A stretch of DNA of 31,783 bases from Nemertoderma westbladi. Taxonomy: Eukaryota; Xenacoelomorpha; Nemertodermatida; Nemertodermatidae. A model generated the notes under the pieces. The model was not told the DNA's origin. It made no database searches and saw only the letters and a program-made list of their open reading frames with translations. Position numbers and translations under genes: made by a program. How positions within the stretch are numbered: the first letter of the stretch is position 1; every line of letters starts with the position of its first letter. The DNA lies in NCBI GenBank assembly GCA_032718475.1, contig JAUCBJ010005862.1, positions 1 through 31,783 on the forward strand, given 5' to 3'. Shown here piece by piece: positions 1 to 9,350 of the stretch.

Positions 1-2306
1 GGTAAAGTATATTTCATCTGTGGTTACGACCCTAAGATCCAAGACAACGAGCCACCGTAACAGATCTAAGCAGGAATCCCCTGTTTTTAGTGCTTAAATC
101 TACTTGTGTTATACTATATGTTTCCAGAGTGTGCTTAATAAAATAATTATTAAAATATGAAATTTCCGGAAAATGTACAGGAAATGCAAAAAAATGTATG
201 GAAAATTTCCGGAAAAATGTGTAGGAAATTTCCTGACTCACATCCCTACTAATAAATTTACAACTACATTCAGGTTTCTTTGAAAGGTATTTGCAATAAA
301 TAGATTGAAAAGTTAGGGTAATGAAAACGAGAGAAAATGTGTCTTTCATCATATAGTCTGTGAGAAGTGCCTGGGTTGTGTTTGGGCTCTAGATAGTCTA
401 GAGCCTGGCCCCCCACCACTGACGCGGCCCCAGGCCACACACCACTCTAAATCCGGCCCTGTCCATAACACCTCATCCAAATTACCTGAAAGTCATAAAA
501 CTTAAATCTTCGTAACTGTGGTTGCCTTTGTCATAATAGCACAGTGTAGAAAGAAGGATTAACTGATACATCTATTCTTTACTGAAAATTACGGAATAAA
601 ACCATGACAATTTCAAATATTTGCAATTTTATCAAGATGTTGTATTGTATATCCATGCCATGCAAGTATACTAACTTAAATTTTGATTGTCCAAACATTT
701 AAGTGTCCATAAACATACGGAACATCCGAACATAATATCTAGTCTGAGATACCTCAATCACTGATTCCTATCACTAATGTACACCATGTATTGTCTTAAT
801 TCAGTACTTTGCCCCTCCTATCACATTTTCCTAAATTCTTAATAAGATTGCATGAAATTTAAACAGAGATATTGTAGTTTCATTAATCTTCTCCTTAGCT
901 AGCAGGTGAGTCAGAATTCTTATTTTTGCATTCAATCATCTTTAGCTACCAATGTTTAAAAAAGTGTCCCTGCTGATATTTAACCAGTTACACCGATTCT
1001 TCAATTTTATACTGATGTGACAATATGAATTGCGTTTAAAAATAGCAATTATATAAATTCTAATTTCTTCCAAACATTAACAAAAAATGACTATGGCGCA
1101 AATAGTAATTATTTATTGTACGGCCTTCAATTTAATAAAATTATTAAAAGTCTATAATATTAAGTTCATTATAAGTATAATATTATTCGTTTGAGTTTAA
1201 AATCTCATTTAATATCTTAAATGGACAGAATTCATGATAATTTAAATAGGTCAAGCTCAACCAAGCTGGGCCTGAGAGAGGTGCAATATTGGTTCCCTAT
1301 TGGTTAAATAGGTCTTAATATGCTCTTAGGAAGATATTGATATTGATATTGATTTATTGAGATCATAATATTAATACTGTAATACAACAATCAAATGGGT
1401 TATAACGGTAAATATAGCTTAAAATATATTGATACTATAAATAAAATACTGTAGTTGTAGTTATGTTATGGTAGAAAACGGCAAATATGTCTCGTAGGAT
1501 AGCCCCATGAGGCATAGCCTCATCTCCCTGGGGGTCCTCTAAAAAATAATGGGATAAGTACGAAATGTGCAAATGGATCTACTGCACGACGATAGCAGAT
1601 TACAACAAGTCTAGGGTTAATTTCATACACCATCAACTAAAAATAATCATTAAAAATAAATATTTGGAATTGCATGCAATGTCACAATTAATTGTAGCCA
1701 ATGATTGCCAAGTAAAAGGTTGGCAAAATTAAAAATAAGGATAAGTAAAATAAAAGTGGGTCAATTAAGTGGAAATTATGATGGTGACGGATATTCACAA
1801 GGTGCTAGTCAAAAAGTGCTAGTAAAATTAAACAAATTTAAGTTTAAGTACAACATCGTTTTTTCCAGTGCAGAGTAGTTTTAAAATATTAAAAATAATG
1901 AATTTCCATGTATATTTCCGGGCAGATGATATAAAAAGGTTAAGTAGCAGGCATTATTTAAAAAAAAAAAAAAAAGCCGTATTACTAACATTATTTAAAA
2001 CAAAGATCACTAAAATTATTTTAAAAAAAGTTTACAAAACACTGGTACAATATTAGTTATTAAAAAATTATAAAAGCATTGATTATGAACATATTATAGT
2101 ACGTAGGTCATGCAAGTGATGTAAAATAAGAATATCAAATAAAATACAGGAGTTAAATATTAGTAAAAGAATTTAACATACAGTACTGTAAATAAGGTAC
2201 GTCAAATAATTTAGAATTACAATAGAAATTCCAATATAAGTTGACATTAAAATATCCTTTACTTTATCACGTCATATACAGTATACACGACAACAAAATA
2301 TTAAAA
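1..2306. other. AT-rich region without recognisable gene
   Basis: No open frame here has a recognisable domain, codon pattern or splice structure. Visible items are a (gatatt)n microsatellite of about three units at 1333-1353, a 16-A tract at 1960-1975, and a short GC-rich island at about 400-470. The island ends in tctaaatccggccctg, whose reverse complement (cagggccggattta...) looks like a hAT-type terminal inverted repeat. A minus-strand open frame at 32-352 is low-complexity Phe/Ser/Tyr-rich and I do not call it a gene. Confidence 0.5.
452..470. repeat. hAT-like terminal repeat fragment
   Basis: The stretch tctaaatccggccctg reads on the other strand as cagggccggatttaga, which resembles the CAGGGCCGG-type ends of hAT DNA transposons and their MITEs. 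The GC-rich sequence on its left (ggccccaggccac and neighbours) fits the inside of such an element. No opposite terminus or 8-bp target duplication was found, so this is a solo-end guess. Confidence 0.25.
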
Positions 2307-2787
2307 TTAACTGATATCAATGTGGTTCATAAAGTAATTTTTTACTTGATGCTTAAAACTTTCGATATTTGGTGCACTTTTAACACTGACTGGTAGATCG
2401 CTCCAGAGTTTTGGACCTAGATACGAAAAGGCTGTAGTTAATTTGTCGGTAGTGTGAGACTTCAATATGGGATCGTGAATCGAGTGATAGGCAGTATCGC
2501 ACCATCTTACGTTGCAAACATTATAGTCTTCCTTTCCAATGTTTAGATGCGGTGGGAAACCAAGTGATACTGCAATAGTCGAGTAAAGGTTGAATCAGCG
2601 CGTTGCACAACAGACGCTTTAGAGTGTAGTCTAGGAGAGAATTGACTCTGTAGAGGAACTTCAACCGTGAGTTTGCTTTCTTCACTATTTTCGTTATCAT
2701 CATGGCTTCGCCATTAAGACTCATTAAGAAGCATGCATATGCAGCAAGCGGTTGACTAACTTCACCAATAATATTTAATATTAACAC
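2307..2787 (-). pseudogene. LINE 3' end (CR1/Jockey-like RT C-terminus)
   Basis: Read on the minus strand, this is the C-terminal part of a LINE reverse-transcriptase ORF after the polymerase core. It has the block NSRLKFLYR, then LLCNALIQPLLDYCSITWFP at about 2630-2550, and after a short degenerate stretch the typical tail AFSYLGPKLWSDLPVSVK followed by IESFKHQVKNYF and a stop at 2307-2309. These blocks are characteristic of CR1/Jockey-group ORF2 C-termini. The catalytic RT motifs are absent, so it is a 5'-truncated dead copy, as LINE insertions often are. Its 5' edge abuts another LINE fragment near 2790-2805. The frame is interrupted near 2520, between the two halves. Confidence 0.75.
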
Positions 2788-2804
2788 AATAATAATACAA
2801 CGGC

Positions 2805-3173
2805 CTGTTCAGCACTCCTGTTACCCATACCTCTGCGGGATTTTCATCTAATCCACTCGCTTTATGATTAGACATTCTTTTAATGCTTCTTTGGAGTTCA
2901 GCATGTGTGAATTCAAGTCCACGGTTTTTCTATAGGTAGCATCTTTTAATATATTTTCCTTGTAGGCTGACCTCGATGTTTGCTGGCTGCCCAAGCAAGT
3001 TACTGAAGTGATTTATCCACTTCCCAGCACGTTCTTCATGACTATCAGCTTTTAGTAGCCCCTTATCACAACTTTTCCAACCAGATATCTCATTTACAGT
3101 TTGCCAGGTAATAATCGATTGTTGCTGTATGTGAGCAGTTTTAATTTTTCTGTTCAGTTCAGCTCAACATTAT
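2805..3173 (-). pseudogene. RTE-like LINE fragment (linker and start of RT)
   Basis: The minus-strand translation from about 3173 down to 2805 reads as the region linking endonuclease to RT. It contains TWQTVNEISGWKS, then KGLLKADSHEERAGKWINHF and SNLLGQP. After an internal stop (about 2930) comes MSNHKASGLDENPAEVW, the equivalent of the conserved K-A-x-G-x-D-x-x-P-A-E-V motif that opens RTE/BovB-type RT domains. The fragment has an in-frame stop and lacks all catalytic motifs. It differs in sequence from the RTE-like family at 9351-22117, so it is a second family or a very old copy. Confidence 0.65.
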
Positions 3174-3900
3174 AATCCCTCTATGAAGCGAAAGAACTGG
3201 AGATGGAAATACTTAGAGCTCAATTACATACAATCTACTCATCTTTCAATTGTGGCAACACTAGGATATAATACTTCTTCAGTAATCCGTTGGTCAATCA
3301 TTTGGTGGGCCAAATATGTGATCAATTATTCTCCGACTACAGAGTTGGGTCTTTTTGTATGGGGTATCCCAGCCTAGAGTCATTGGTCTATAACAAATAT
3401 GAAATTAAAAGAATCCTCAGAGATAACGATGCTGAACCCCACTTGTCTTCTAGGGACAATTACAATACCTGCTACATATGGTCTACTGGAGTAATGTGGA
3501 CTTTTGTTATGCAAATAAGCGATAATGCATCTTGGAGTACTAAGGTTCGAACTGGTAATGTTCTGCTCATTCCGAAGGGATAGTCAACCTTCAGTAGTAG
3601 TGGTTTAACATCCGCCCAGGCTGTGGGAATCCGAGTCGAAACTCGTTGGTTGAGTGTTTGTTTCGACTCCAGTATCATAGGTGCCTTTAAACCCTTGTCA
3701 GACCCGAGTGCTATTTGATTGTAAATAATGGTGCTTTTCAATCCCAAACTATATCCCATAGTACTATGCTAGTATATTATACTATATTATAGTATATAAA
3801 AGAATCTTCAAATCCTGATCATTCAATCACGGAACTGCATCGAAGTTTAATACAAAGAGCTACCGGTAGTACGAATACACTCCTAACTACTCCACCCAAC
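3174..3900. other. unassigned spacer
   Basis: Both strands have open frames of about 95 codons here (3290-3583 plus, 3759-3472 minus), but neither shows a domain or LINE motif. A small stem with 10 perfect pairs (gagtcgaaac 3633-3642 with gtttcgactc 3660-3669) and a palindromic AT stretch at 3764-3800 are the only structures I see. Confidence 0.4.
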
Positions 3901-3959
3901 GCACAAATCGGCAGACGATCAACATAAATCCGCCAGGGGAGGAAGATTGGCAACTCGCT

Positions 3960-4320
3960 CAGATCTCAACGAACGACTACCGGTACCGTTACAGCAGCGC
4001 CAACTGTTATACAACCAACGAGAAAGGCCCATGTTTACATTGGACGATTAGACAAAACAGTGTCAAATGAGCAGCTGTCAGAATATATAGAGAAAGAAGG
4101 AATTGTCATAGAAGAAGTTATCGTCGAACACTGGTAATTTCACCAAAATGAATGCATTTCACCTGGTCTGCACCCAAAAGCAGCGAGACGGCCTCATCAA
4201 CCCAGATATCTGGGAGGAAGGCATAGTAATCAAGGACTATCGACTCAGTAATGCGGAACAATTGCAGTTTGGTCTATGCCCTTGCACCCGCCCGGCAAAT
4301 CAAACTCAATGACTTGGTGC
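3960..4320 (+). pseudogene. LINE ORF1 remnant, RRM-like domain
   Basis: Two adjoining frames together read like the RNA-binding ORF1 of a LINE. Frame 1 from about 4000 gives KAHVYIGRLDKTVSNEQLSE and IEKEGIVIEEVIVEHW before a stop at about 4136. Frame 2 from 4151 then gives NAFHLVCTQKQRDGLINPDI followed by WEEGIVIKDY and a stop near 4303. The first part has the beta1-alpha1 pattern of an RNP/RRM fold (V-Y-I-G-R-L, then S-x-E-Q-L-x-x-Y-I). The second supplies later strands of the same fold. One frameshift near 4137-4150 separates them. RRM-type ORF1 proteins are known in several LINE clades. Its position directly before the zinc-knuckle/endonuclease frame fits this. Confidence 0.55.
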
Positions 4321-4369
4321 TAATTTCGCAGCAACTGAGACACACACACGGGCTGTCACCACGAACCAC

Positions 4370-5660
4370 AAAACTAAAAAACAACAGTTACTTTCAAAAT
4401 CACGAGTGGCAGATAAACAAACAATACTCTGTACCGGATGTAATAAACCTTATCGATACTTAGCCAGTCTAGATAAACATCAGAAACTATGTTCACGCTC
4501 CCAATCTCTACACAACCTGCAACTAATGAACGAGTTACCGTTTCCAGTCGACACTCTCCCCCCTCAGAACTCCAACTCTAACACAATCACGCTCATTGGA
4601 TGGAATGTTGAGGGAGCCAATATAACGATGGAAACACCCATAGATAACTCATTTGTATTGACCGATATTCTGCTACTAACTGAAACTCTCGATAATGATC
4701 TGACGATTCCGGGTTTCTCCTGCAAAAATATTCCTTCTAGCAAAGGTGAACATGGCCGCCCTTTCGGTGGTATTACTGTAGCAATCAATATGAAACACGG
4801 TGCTACGCAGAATGTAATTTACAAAAGTGAGTCATTACTGGCAGTTCTTTTTGCGAAATTTGTATTCGTATGCAGTTACTTTAAACCAAACACCGACGTA
4901 GCGGAAATACTACTTGAACTAGTAAATGCGGTAAACACGATCAGATCCACTACAAAAGATCCTATTGTAACTGTCGGGGACTTCAACTGCCGCCTCGACA
5001 CTGGCGACCGTGGAAGATTTTTAAGCGAAGGGCTACGCGGAGCTGGACTGCACTGCTTATCAGACCCAACTGTCCCCACTTACTGCAGCTGGAACAGCTC
5101 GAGTGTAATTTATCTGGTTTTTGTAGACGAGTCGCTGCTTGATCTAACCACATTAAACGTGAAACCAATGGTCAACACGAAACACCAACGCATTGTCATC
5201 GATCTACTCACAAATGATATCACAGAGCGCAATCAGGAACTCCAACTATTAGACGAATTGATACGGAAAAACTCGGTTCTATTCTCAACCAAGATGAATT
5301 TCAGATGGCTCTTAACGATGGAGTTGACTCAGCATGTAGCTATATAACATCCACTATTACTAAATCGGCAATAACGCACAAACCACGGAAATTAAAACCT
5401 TGGTTTGATCGTGAATGTTATTTGGCCAAAGAGGAACTCACAGCATGTTTTAACGCAATACGCACGAATAGTACAGATGAGTCTAGGGAACTTCATACAA
5501 CCACTAAACGGGAGGTATAAACTGTTATTATTAAACAAGATGAAATTATATAAAGCGCCGAAAGAAATACGCTTGATTGAAAATAGCGAAGAAGATAAGG
5601 CATCTTTCTGGAATATCTTAAAGTGTAATCGAACCGCTACTAAACCTGCTGCACAACAAG
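4370..5660 (+). pseudogene. LINE ORF2 N-terminal part: zinc knuckle and AP-like endonuclease
   Basis: The frame open at 4406-5347 begins (no ATG; the coding start is lost) with a zinc-binding pattern C-x2-C-x12-H-x3-C at about 4433-4494. An exonuclease-endonuclease-phosphatase domain follows: LIGWNVEG (about 4590), LLLTETL (catalytic Glu), GRPFGGITVAI, and VGDFNCRLD at about 4972-4998 (catalytic Asp/Asn). The last motif is degenerate: NTKHQRIVIDL where S-D-H would be expected, so the nuclease is probably inactive. Frameshifts near 5285 and 5514 move the linker (WFDRECYLAKEEL, then KASFWNILKCNRTATK) between frames. The copy is cut at 5676 by a foldback element; the RT half resumes at about 7095. 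Clade uncertain. Confidence 0.75.
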
Positions 5661-5675
5661 TCTCAGAAGATTCGT

Positions 5676-6096
5676 GGGACACAAACATTAATGAGATACA
5701 CAAACATTAATGAGGGACACAAACATTAATGAGGGACACAAACATTAATGAGATACACAAACATTAATTAGGGACACAAACATTAATTAGGGACACAAAC
5801 ATTAATTAGGGACACAAACATTAATTAGGGACACAAACATTAATTAGGGACACAAACATTAATTAGGGACACAAACATTAATTAGGAGACACAAACATTA
5901 ATTAGGGACACAAACATTAATTAGGGACACAAACATTAATGAGGGACACAAACATTAATGAGGGACACAAACATTAATGAGGGACACAAACATTAATGAG
6001 GGACACAAACATTAATGAGGGACACAAACATTAATGAGGGACACAAACATTAATGAGGGACACAAACATTAATGAGGGACACAAACATTAAAGGGG
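5676..6096 (+). repeat. 19-bp tandem array, left arm
   Basis: About 22 head-to-tail units of gggacacaaacattaatga. Units come in blocks: the first four end in gaga/gagg, roughly the next nine carry attaggg in place of atgaggg, and the rest return to atgaggg. One unit has an extra base (attaggagac). Such blocks suggest local unequal exchange or conversion. Confidence 0.95.
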
Positions 6097-6650
6097 GACA
6101 CCTTACAGTAATAGGGGTCAATGCTTCCCAATGAATATTAATAAGAGCGATGGTGATGCTTGCCGTCGGACATTATTAGATATACTGTATATATTGAGCG
6201 ATTAACTGAAAAACTACTACCGTGGGAACGTGACCTTTGATTAAAGTAGTTCGGGAGTGGAATAGTAGTCTGGTAAATATTCCATCCATCTCCATATTTG
6301 AAAGTAAGCTTATGTTGTTTACCTTGATCAGAGTATCTTTGTTCATTTGCATATTTTTGCTTGTTTCATTATTACGACTAGCAGTACCTAGCATTTTCCC
6401 TATCCCACACAGTAGGCCTATATTACCTTCCAACGGCAACAAAGATAAAAATAGATTAATAAGCATCCACAAGTTACGTTCTGCAAATACATGGAATTGG
6501 AATTGTCTACAGCGCCGCTCTACCAGAGGTCACGTTCCCACGGTATTAGATTTCCTGCTAATCAATATCTAATAATGTATTACGGCAAGCATCACCATCG
6601 CCCTTATTAATATTCATTGGGAAGCATTGACCCCTATTAAGGAAGGTGTC

Positions 6651-6710
6651 CCCCCAGAGCCGGAATAAGCATATGTGTGGCCCCTAGGCATTGACAAATT
6701 ATTAAGGTGT
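6651..6710. repeat. short insert in the right foldback arm, hAT-like edge
   Basis: The right arm has about 60 bp that the left arm lacks. They start cagagccggaataagc and continue atgtgtggcccctaggc, with ...attaaggtgtc on both sides. The start resembles the CAGGGCCGG-type ends of hAT-derived MITEs, like the piece at 452-470. It is too short to classify. Confidence 0.3.
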
Positions 6711-6726
6711 CTATTAACTATTAAGG

Positions 6727-7085
6727 TGTCCCTCATTAATGTTTGTGTCCCTCATTAATGTTTGTGTCCCTCATTAATGTTTGTGTCCCTCATTAATGTT
6801 TGTGTCCCTCATTAATGTTTGTGTCCCTCATTAATGTTTGTGTCCCTCATTATTGTTTGTGTCCCTCATTAATGTTTGTGTCCCTCATTAATGTTTGTGT
6901 CCTTCATTAATGTTTGTGTCCTTCATTAATGTTTGTGTCCCTCATTAATGTTTGTGTCCCTCATTAATGTTTGTGTCCCTCAGTAATGTTTGTGTCCCTT
7001 ATTAATGAGCCACTCATTAATGTTTGTGTCCCTCATTAATGAGCCCCTCATTAATGTTTGTGTCCCACATTAATGTTTGTGTCCT
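6727..7085 (-). repeat. 19-bp tandem array, right arm (inverted)
   Basis: Roughly 18 units of the same 19-mer in reverse complement (tcattaatgtttgtgtccc). Variants include cttcattaatg, a tattg change, and two units interrupted by gagccc near 7010-7050. The attaggg-type variant block of the left arm is not mirrored here, so the arms have evolved separately since they formed. Confidence 0.95.
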
Positions 7086-7094
7086 GGCCACTAT

Positions 7095-8471
7095 GGGCTT
7101 CCGTAGTTTACAGTCAAAAGCCGATTAAAGCAGCTGGTCCGGACGGTATCGCCGGTGAAGCCTTGAAGTACGGTTTTGGTCACCTGCTTCCGTTTTTACT
7201 GAAATTGTTTAGTGTTTGTTTTGCAACTGCTGCTTGCCCTGCAACCTGGCTAAAATCATACCTAATTATGCTCTATAAGGGTAAGGGAAGTAAATTATCC
7301 CTGGACTGTTACCGCGGAATGTACAAACTATCATGTTTGTTTAAAGTATATACTTCGATATCATTCACACGCTTATACGAATTCGCAGAACGCCGAGGCC
7401 TACTACCAGATGCGCAATACGGTTATCGAAAATCACGTTCAACGATCGACGCTGTTAAACGTCTTTATACCCGCATCAATTTTGCCCTTGAACCTAAGAG
7501 TGGCCATTTATACTGCGTATTTGTTGATTTTCGAAAATGTTTCGACTCGATAAACCGAGAGATTCTCTGCAGGAAATTATCGAAACTCGGAGTAAGTCGA
7601 AAGTTTATTATCGCTATCTGGTCTATGATCGCTATCAACTACATATATATCTGTGTTGGAGTTCACATTCTGGAGCCTATTACTCAAACAATTGGAGTTG
7701 TACAAGGCGATAAACTGTCTCCTTTACTTTTTAGTCTTTTTGTATCAGACCTACCGGCCTATCTCATATTTGCATCAATTTGGAGCATAATGTATGCTGA
7801 TGATCTAGTCATAGCAGGTGACTCTATCGCGGAGGTTCAAGCTAGTCTAGACAAACTCTCAGAATATTGTGAAGTAAATGGAATCCAGGTCAACATTGCG
7901 AAGACAAAGGTGGTTAAGTTCCGGAAGAGGGGGGGGGGGGGGGGGGGGGAGATTATCGAGGACTGACATTTTAGAATATAACAGGCACAAATTGGAATTT
8001 CAAAGCTCCTTTCAATATTTAGGAGTTACTCTCTCAACGAAAAATGGATCCAGAGGACACTACGATCATCTATACTCGAAAGGACTCTCCAGTTGTGTTG
8101 TAATTGCAACAAAGGTAAACCTACACATCGTTTCGCTAGAATCCGCCCAACGTTTATGGCAGTCTATTGTCCTTCCATCGACCACTTATGGCTGCAACGT
8201 CTTCACTACAAATGGTGATCTAACGCAACTGGATCATGTGCAACGTGTTCGCGGTTTTTACTGGAAACTCTGGTGTGGAATAAGCAAGTTTGCCTCCACC
8301 ACAGCCATCCTAAGTGCCATAGACAACCCGGCTAACTCAGATCCAAACGTGACAGGACTCAAAGGTTTCCAATGCCGCGCGGTAGCGCAGCTATTATCAA
8401 ACGGATGCCACCACCGCCTATGTACGAAACTCAATTGCTGGAGAGCATACCTCAGTGCAGTTCACACCTAA
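7095..8471 (+). pseudogene. LINE reverse transcriptase half (same element as 3960-5660)
   Basis: The frame starting at about 7095 opens with KAAGPDGIAGEALKYG (RT motif 0/1). It continues with LYKGKGSKLSLDCYRGMYKL (motif 2), AQYGYRKSRSTIDAV, then motif A VFVDFRKCFDSINREI, motif B GVVQGDKLSPLLFSLF and motif C YADDLVIAG at about 7795-7820. The catalytic Asp residues are all present. After VVKFRK a run of 21 G (7929-7949) shifts the frame, and the C-terminal thumb-like part continues in the next frame to 8471 (FQYLGVTLSTKNG, LPSTTYGC). The N-terminal edge is cut by the foldback element, and part of the linker (some tens of residues by comparison with related LINEs) seems lost. Inactive as it stands. 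Confidence 0.85.
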
Positions 8472-8930
8472 AGACAGCAATTTGGCTGATGACGACAGAT
8501 GCTGCAACACTAACTATTTAAATCAATAGAAAGTTCCAGGCCCGACTATACTGTTTATTTATTTATCTTATTTAATGTGCCTTATATTATGCCAATCACC
8601 CCCTTCCCATCTTTTTATTTAAAAATACATTTATTTTATTTAAGTTTATTTTATAAATTTTATGTGCTCTATCCATTTACAACTTATCGTTTTAATTATG
8701 TTAAATCAAGTGTCATTACAATAGGCATATTTATAACCATTTACTCCTTGAGTAATTAAACGTCATATTGAATCTCAGTATATAATATATGCTATATATT
8801 TTTTACCTATATGATATTTGAAGGATTCATTATATATATTTAAATAACTTTTATTTCAGGCAGTCAGTACATCTGTCAGACCATTTTAATAACTTGAATG
8901 AATATAGCCACCCACCGGGGCGGGGCATAA
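8472..8930 (+). other. probable LINE 3' untranslated region, AT-rich
   Basis: AT-rich sequence after the RT stop with no coding signal. A 3' UTR is expected here, but no poly-A or microsatellite tail marks the exact end of the element. Confidence 0.35.
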
Positions 8931-8949
8931 GCCGGGAATATTAATAATA

Positions 8950-9090
8950 ATTTCTTAAATTTTGTCCTGTATGTACTTCTTCTGGCTGTTGTTGTAGTCC
9001 AATTTAAGAGATTCCTTAGCTTTCTCAAACTTGTTGATCTTTTCTCGTTTGTTGGTTGTTCGGTTTTTACTTTATAGCCTATGTTATGAT
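8950..9090 (-). pseudogene. short LINE-like coding remnant (RTE-like linker)
   Basis: The minus strand reads NKREKINKFEKAKESLKLDY followed by NNSQKKYIQDKI and a stop. This charged helical segment resembles the linker that precedes the T-W-Q-T-V-N-E-I block in RTE-type LINEs, as in the fragment at 2805-3173. It is about 40 residues long with no catalytic motif, so the call is tentative. A leftover exon of a coiled-coil protein is the alternative. Confidence 0.35.
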
Positions 9091-9350
9091 CTTACAATTA
9101 ACAAATAATATATATATTATTAATTTCGTAACTGAAACAATAAACTATATTGTTACGGTCTGGGCTGTTAGGGATTTCGCCATTCAACTGAATAATGCGG
9201 CGACTAGGGGGATAAAACTTTATTACCTAAAAGGACATTCTGGTTAAAATTATGATTAAATATGACGTAAATTTGAATGAATTATTTATTTATTATTTAT
9301 CACCTATCTATCTATTTATATACAGTATAATCGGACTGCTGCATCGCCAC
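9091..9350. other. AT-rich spacer
   Basis: No gene or structured repeat is seen between the LINE-like remnant and copy A of the RTE-like family. Confidence 0.4.

Larger units (their letters stand above)
5676..7085. mobile_element. foldback (long inverted repeat) element with tandem-array arms
   Basis: This 1.41-kb segment sits between the endonuclease and RT halves of a LINE. Its left arm (5676-6237) and right arm (6526-7085) are inverted copies. The outer part of each is an array of a 19-bp unit. The next part is about 85 bp of unique sequence (6096-6182 against 6567-6650, nearly perfect inverted match including aatgcttcccaatgaatatt). The innermost match is a perfect 18-bp inverted pair at 6219-6236 and 6527-6544. 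The loop (6238-6526) has no recognisable transposase. This is the architecture of foldback transposons. No clear target duplication is visible; the flanks share only tg. Confidence 0.8.

Noticed and set aside
32-352. 106-codon minus-strand open frame
   Set aside because: Low-complexity translation of AT-rich DNA, no domain, no splice context.
1868-2056. 62-codon plus-strand open frame
   Set aside because: Mostly poly-Lys and Ile/Leu from A-runs (1960-1975); compositional artefact.
3290-3759. Overlapping frames of about 95 codons on both strands
   Set aside because: Neither shows a motif; they shadow each other and no homology is evident.
5676-7085. TA-target mariner-type MITE
   Set aside because: Long inverted repeats fit, but the flanks show no TA duplication and the arms are tandem arrays.
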